NCBI GenBank assembly: GCA_964347995.1
Contig: CAYGBA010000070.1
Span: 1 to 7,529 of the forward strand
Length of the DNA stretch: 7,529 nt
Reading direction: 5' to 3'
Source: GCA-020348365 sp964347995
Lineage (GTDB): Archaea; Thermoproteota; Bathyarchaeia; Bathyarchaeales; Bathyarchaeaceae
Below, piece after piece: positions 5,450-7,529 of the stretch (position 1 is the first letter of the stretch; the number at the start of each line of letters is the position of its first letter). The notes below the pieces were generated by a model. That model was not told where the DNA came from. It ran no database searches and was given only the letters and a program-made list of their open reading frames with translations. The position numbers were made by a program, and so were the translations under genes.

Positions 5450-6106
5450 ATGTACGCAGTTGGACATCTAGCTATCGGTTACATTACAGGAAAAGCTGCA
5501 AAGAAACTGCTGAATGTAGAAGTCAACCTTCCTCTCCTTTTGCTAGTGTCCATCGTCTCCGACATTGACTTGCTCATCCCCGGCCTAGAACACCGAGGAC
5601 CCACCCACTCCCTCATCATCCTCACTCTACTTTTTCTTCCTCTCTTTAGAGTCTATGGAAAAAAGGCAGCACCCTACTTCGTAGCCCTCGCACAGCACTC
5701 TCTGATCGGAGACTACGTCACAGGAGGCGTCCAGCTTCTCTGGCCATTAACCACTCACATTTACGGCTTGGCTTTTGAAACAACCAGCTTAGCCGCGGTA
5801 GTCTTAGAGTGGGGGTTCTTCCTCGCCAGCCTTACAATTATGCTGAAGATGAAAGATATACACAAACTCCTCCAAAGACACCCCTCCAATCTCCTACTGT
5901 CCGTGCCGGTAGCCACAGTCCTGCTCCCCACATTAGCAAGCTTTCCGCTCTCTGTTCCTCTAGAACTTGTTGTCCCCCACCTCGCCTATCTCACGCTTTT
6001 TATCCTTTCCATCCTACTAGACGTTAAATACGTCTTGAGGAAAACCCGAAATGCATGCACATGCGTCAGGGAGCGCTCATTGAGGCTCAGAGTGTTGTCT
6101 CTTTGA
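5450..6106 (+). CDS. Membrane-bound metal-dependent hydrolase, YdjM/DUF457 family
   Basis: This 218-residue polytopic protein shows the family's metal-ligand pattern: H6 in AVGHLAIGY, D38 and D40 in VSDIDLLIPG, H48 and H53 in EHRGPTHS, and H83 plus D88 in QHSLIGDYVTGG. The family (YdjM/LexA-regulated membrane hydrolases, related in pattern to phospholipase C/zinc-binding folds) is predicted to hydrolyse a phosphate or lipid-linked substrate at the membrane; the substrate is not established. About six membrane helices can be drawn (near 27-46, 55-68, 76-100, 107-131, 147-165, 168-193). The last 18 residues (from about T201) are basic, hold two cysteines and look like a non-conserved tail. Start ATG 5450 places H6 where the family expects it. 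The gene's coding strand is rich in C, unlike the T/G-rich gene before it. It converges with the next gene across four bases. Confidence 0.85.
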   Translation: MYAVGHLAIGYITGKAAKKLLNVEVNLPLLLLVSIVSDIDLLIPGLEHRGPTHSLIILTLLFLPLFRVYGKKAAPYFVALAQHSLIGDYVTGGVQLLWPLTTHIYGLAFETTSLAAVVLEWGFFLASLTIMLKMKDIHKLLQRHPSNLLLSVPVATVLLPTLASFPLSVPLELVVPHLAYLTLFILSILLDVKYVLRKTRNACTCVRERSLRLRVLSL

Positions 6107-6110
6107 GATT

Positions 6111-6437
6111 TCATCCTAAAAATCTGAGTATGTAGTCGTTCACAGTTTGCAGCAGCTTCTCCTCAAGGTTGATTTTGTAGTGCTCTGCCAAGACGAAGAT
6201 CATGTAGAGAAGATCTGAAAGCTCGGTGGCCAGCATCTCCCTTGTTTTCGGCTTGTCTGGTGGTTTGAAGCCCTCCAATCCTTTGACGACAGAAGCCACC
6301 TCCCCAGCTTCCTCAAGAATATCCGTAACCATTACGAATGGGTCCCACGGTCTTCCTCTCTTTTCGTCGAGTCTCCTATTCATCTTGACGAAGGCTTTCC
6401 AGCAGAAGTGCTGTGCGTCAGACAAAGTAGTTGACAT
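6111..6437 (-). CDS. MazG-like nucleotide pyrophosphohydrolase
   Basis: The 108-residue protein has the all-alpha NTP pyrophosphatase signature. E42-E43-A-G-E46 (EEAGEVA) and E72-x-x-D75 (ELSDLLYMI) are the Mg2+-binding EExxE and ExxD motifs, spaced as in the MazG superfamily. Such enzymes remove pyrophosphate from (non-canonical) NTPs in the cytoplasm, a house-cleaning role; the exact nucleotide cannot be told here. The single short domain resembles MazG-like or RS21-C6-type proteins rather than full two-domain MazG. The ATG start at 6437 is preceded by GTGAT (6445-6441), a Shine-Dalgarno-like site. It lies 75 bases downstream of the HicB/DinB fusion gene on the same strand, so co-transcription is possible, though an AT-rich promoter-like stretch separates them. 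Confidence 0.88.
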   Translation of the reverse strand: MSTTLSDAQHFCWKAFVKMNRRLDEKRGRPWDPFVMVTDILEEAGEVASVVKGLEGFKPPDKPKTREMLATELSDLLYMIFVLAEHYKINLEEKLLQTVNDYILRFLG

Positions 6438-6452
6438 AGTATCACGAGTGAG

Positions 6453-6471
6453 TTAAATTTTAGAATTCTAA
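6453..6471 (-). promoter_or_regulatory. Candidate mazG-like promoter with adjoining 12-bp palindrome
   Basis: On the minus strand AAATTTAA (6460-6453) is TATA-like and predicts start near the ATG at 6437, so the message would be almost leaderless. Directly upstream, in the BRE position, lies the perfect palindrome TTAGAATTCTAA (6471-6460). A dimeric regulator could bind there and block assembly, but AT-rich palindromes also arise by chance. Confidence 0.35.
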
Positions 6472-6512
6472 GGCAATTAAGAATTTCTTCTATATTCAGT
6501 TGCATGCGCATT

Positions 6513-7244
6513 TTAGCGTGGGTCTTTGAGCATTATTAGGACCTTCTCGATGTATCTTGTATGTAACCTTTCATGGTCAACAAATCTTCTCAGCATTTTT
6601 CTAGCTGTCCAGAGATTGCAGACCGTCGCTTCTGGGTCTACATGTTTTCTTGGCTGGAAGACTCCACTCCACGTCTCTTCTGGTAGATTCTGCAAGTTAT
6701 AGACTGCAACTTCTCTTGCAAGATGAAGTAATTCGAAAACATCTTCTGGAAATTCCTCAGCCAAGTCTATGTCCAGACGTGTGATGTACCACCATTCTAC
6801 AATTCCTATGTGTCTCAAACAGTTTCTGATCGTACGAGGCTTTCTGGGCGGTTGCCAATCCAAAACATCTCCGTCTAAGTTGGAAACAAGTTTCAGTAGA
6901 TCACTTCGAGAGTATCCCATTAACCGTATCGTCCTCTCTATGTCTTCATAATTAATCGGGAGAACCTCTGACCAAAACAAGGGTTCAGGCTTACCAGCCT
7001 CTACCGGGTTGTAAGTCACGCGAAGAATCTCTCCTTCTATTATGTCTATTTCGTCAGCCTTAATACTAGGCTGTTCGCCATGCCCTCTCAACCACTCAAT
7101 CCACTCAACTACAGCAGCCCTAACCTTCTTTAAGGCGCTTTCAGGAGTCCTTCCAAAAACCCAGCAACCAGGGCAATCTGGAACAAAAGCTCCGGTCCCG
7201 CCAGAGCCAACCTCTAAACAGACAGGCAATTCCATTTGTCTCAT
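6513..7244 (-). CDS. HicB-like / DinB-like fusion protein, unknown function
   Basis: Two domains are visible; numbering is from the longer TTG frame at 7319. Residues about 29-82 (MELPVCLEVGSGGTGAFVPD, then CPGCWVFGRTPESALKKV, then WIEWLRGHGE) match the RNase H-like fold of HicB antitoxins. Residues about 123-262 resemble a DinB/YfiT four-helix bundle whose metal ligands would be H170 (LRHIGIVEWW) and H249 with H253 (DHERLHT, an HxxxH). HicB normally neutralises the HicA toxin, and DinB-like domains are metal-binding and often thiol-transferase-like. Here HicB lacks its usual DNA-binding tail, and no HicA gene lies nearby, so toxin-antitoxin function is doubtful. I chose ATG 7244 (Met26) because HicB domains normally start here, AGGGA precedes it, and TATA-like elements at 7291-7300 and 7326-7334 lie inside or just before the extension; the TTG at 7319 is an alternative (268 residues). 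Confidence 0.82.
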   Translation of the reverse strand: MRQMELPVCLEVGSGGTGAFVPDCPGCWVFGRTPESALKKVRAAVVEWIEWLRGHGEQPSIKADEIDIIEGEILRVTYNPVEAGKPEPLFWSEVLPINYEDIERTIRLMGYSRSDLLKLVSNLDGDVLDWQPPRKPRTIRNCLRHIGIVEWWYITRLDIDLAEEFPEDVFELLHLAREVAVYNLQNLPEETWSGVFQPRKHVDPEATVCNLWTARKMLRRFVDHERLHTRYIEKVLIMLKDPR

Positions 7245-7290
7245 ATCCCTTATTGCTTCCAGCAGTTCACTTGATGAAATGGCTTCTAGA

Positions 7291-7334
7291 CTTAAAAAGC
7301 GAATTCTTGGTTCACACAAAACTAGGATTAAAAG
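7291..7334 (-). promoter_or_regulatory. Candidate promoters for the HicB/DinB fusion gene
   Basis: On the minus strand GCTTTTTAAG (7300-7291) and CTTTTAATC (7334-7326) are TATA-like. They predict starts near 7267-7270 and 7301-7305. Both are downstream of the TTG at 7319, which supports the internal ATG at 7244 as the real start. Either or neither may be used. Confidence 0.38.
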
Positions 7335-7351
7335 CTATGCGCGCTTCTCAA

Positions 7352-7529
7352 TTAATAGCTGTAACGTACGTTAAATCCTTCAAATTCTCCTGTGGGCTTC
7401 TCCCACCCAACTTCCACGTTCGTAACTCTAGCCCCAGAAGGCCCGTGCCTACAGAACTCTACGATCTTATTAAGAGCCTCCTTCTCACCCTCAAAGACAG
7501 CCTCCACCCGCCCATCCCTACGATTCCTA
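7352..7529 (-). CDS. acyP: Acylphosphatase, C-terminal part (enters from the right edge)
   Basis: The last 58 codons are present and end in TAA at 7354-7352. Acylphosphatase hydrolyses carboxyl-phosphate bonds in small acyl phosphates. The visible sequence carries RNRRDGRVEAVFEG, in which the Asn is the conserved catalytic residue of the second family signature. It continues with FCRHGPSGARVTNVEVGWE (the conserved GP-x-A-x-V region) and ends TGEFEGFNVRYSY. The full family length is about 90 residues, so roughly the first third, with the catalytic Arg loop (GxVQGVxFR), lies outside the window. It is upstream of, and on the same strand as, the HicB/DinB gene, with about 107 bases to the preferred ATG. 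Identification is strong from these motifs; the symbol is the generic family name. Confidence 0.9.
   Translation of the reverse strand, partial: RNRRDGRVEAVFEGEKEALNKIVEFCRHGPSGARVTNVEVGWEKPTGEFEGFNVRYSY

Noticed and set aside
6048..6070. ATGCATGCACATGC-type repeats near the end of the hydrolase gene, with a similar TGCATGCGCA at 6501
   Set aside because: They are short, alternating self-complementary words without matching flanks. There is no evidence of an attachment site or mobile-element end.
6513..7319. Toxin-antitoxin system based on the HicB-like domain
   Set aside because: No small HicA-like gene is found on either side, and the C-terminal part is DinB-like rather than a DNA-binding domain.
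1..7529. CRISPR array, transposon, prophage or defence island
   Set aside because: I saw no regularly spaced direct repeats, transposase, integrase, terminal inverted repeats or known defence genes. The gene content is mainly housekeeping.

Overview
The window looks like ordinary chromosome from an archaeon, probably a TACK-type lineage (Bathyarchaeia-like is my best guess, low certainty). The reasons are a FAU-1 type ribonuclease, a DUF5518-like glycine-rich membrane protein, TATA/BRE-like promoters at sensible distances from starts, short or absent leaders, and GTG/TTG starts on several genes. I see no rRNA, tRNA, CRISPR array, transposase or phage gene.

Layout, left to right. (1) Positions 1-2546, minus strand: a three-gene RNA-processing operon transcribed right to left: an RtcA-type RNA 3'-phosphate cyclase, the ribonuclease FAU-1, then the first 30 codons of ribonuclease HI, which runs off the left edge. 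The genes are joined by overlapping stop/start codons (TTGA and TGATG). (2) 2547-2741: a divergent promoter region. (3) 2742-3585, plus strand: a small glycine-zipper membrane protein and a two-part small protein (helical N-terminus, Pro/Thr linker, compact C-terminal domain), each with its own promoter. (4) 3630-4418, minus strand: surE, a metal-dependent nucleotide/polyphosphate phosphatase. (5) 4419-6106, plus strand: a divergent promoter region, a possible 71-residue small protein with a 10-codon leader ORF, a four-helix membrane protein, and a YdjM/DUF457-type membrane metal-dependent hydrolase. (6) 6111-7529, minus strand: a MazG-like nucleotide pyrophosphohydrolase, a HicB-like/DinB-like fusion protein, and the C-terminal half of an acylphosphatase that enters from the right edge.

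How the parts fit together. Genes 1-3 all act on RNA ends or RNA strands (3'-end cyclisation, 5S rRNA/AU-rich RNA cleavage, RNA:DNA hybrid cleavage), and their overlaps suggest coordinated translation. SurE, the MazG-like enzyme and the acylphosphatase are small phosphohydrolases of the housekeeping or house-cleaning kind. The two polytopic membrane proteins have separate promoters and unlike codon use, so a shared job is not established.

The least ordinary items are the RtcA homologue, which keeps the nucleotidylated histidine but has lost several other active-site residues; the HicB-DinB fusion with no HicA toxin nearby; the glycine-zipper protein with no acidic residues; and the possible leaderless 10-codon ORF overlapping the start of a small gene. 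I found no convincing new multi-gene defence or mobile system.
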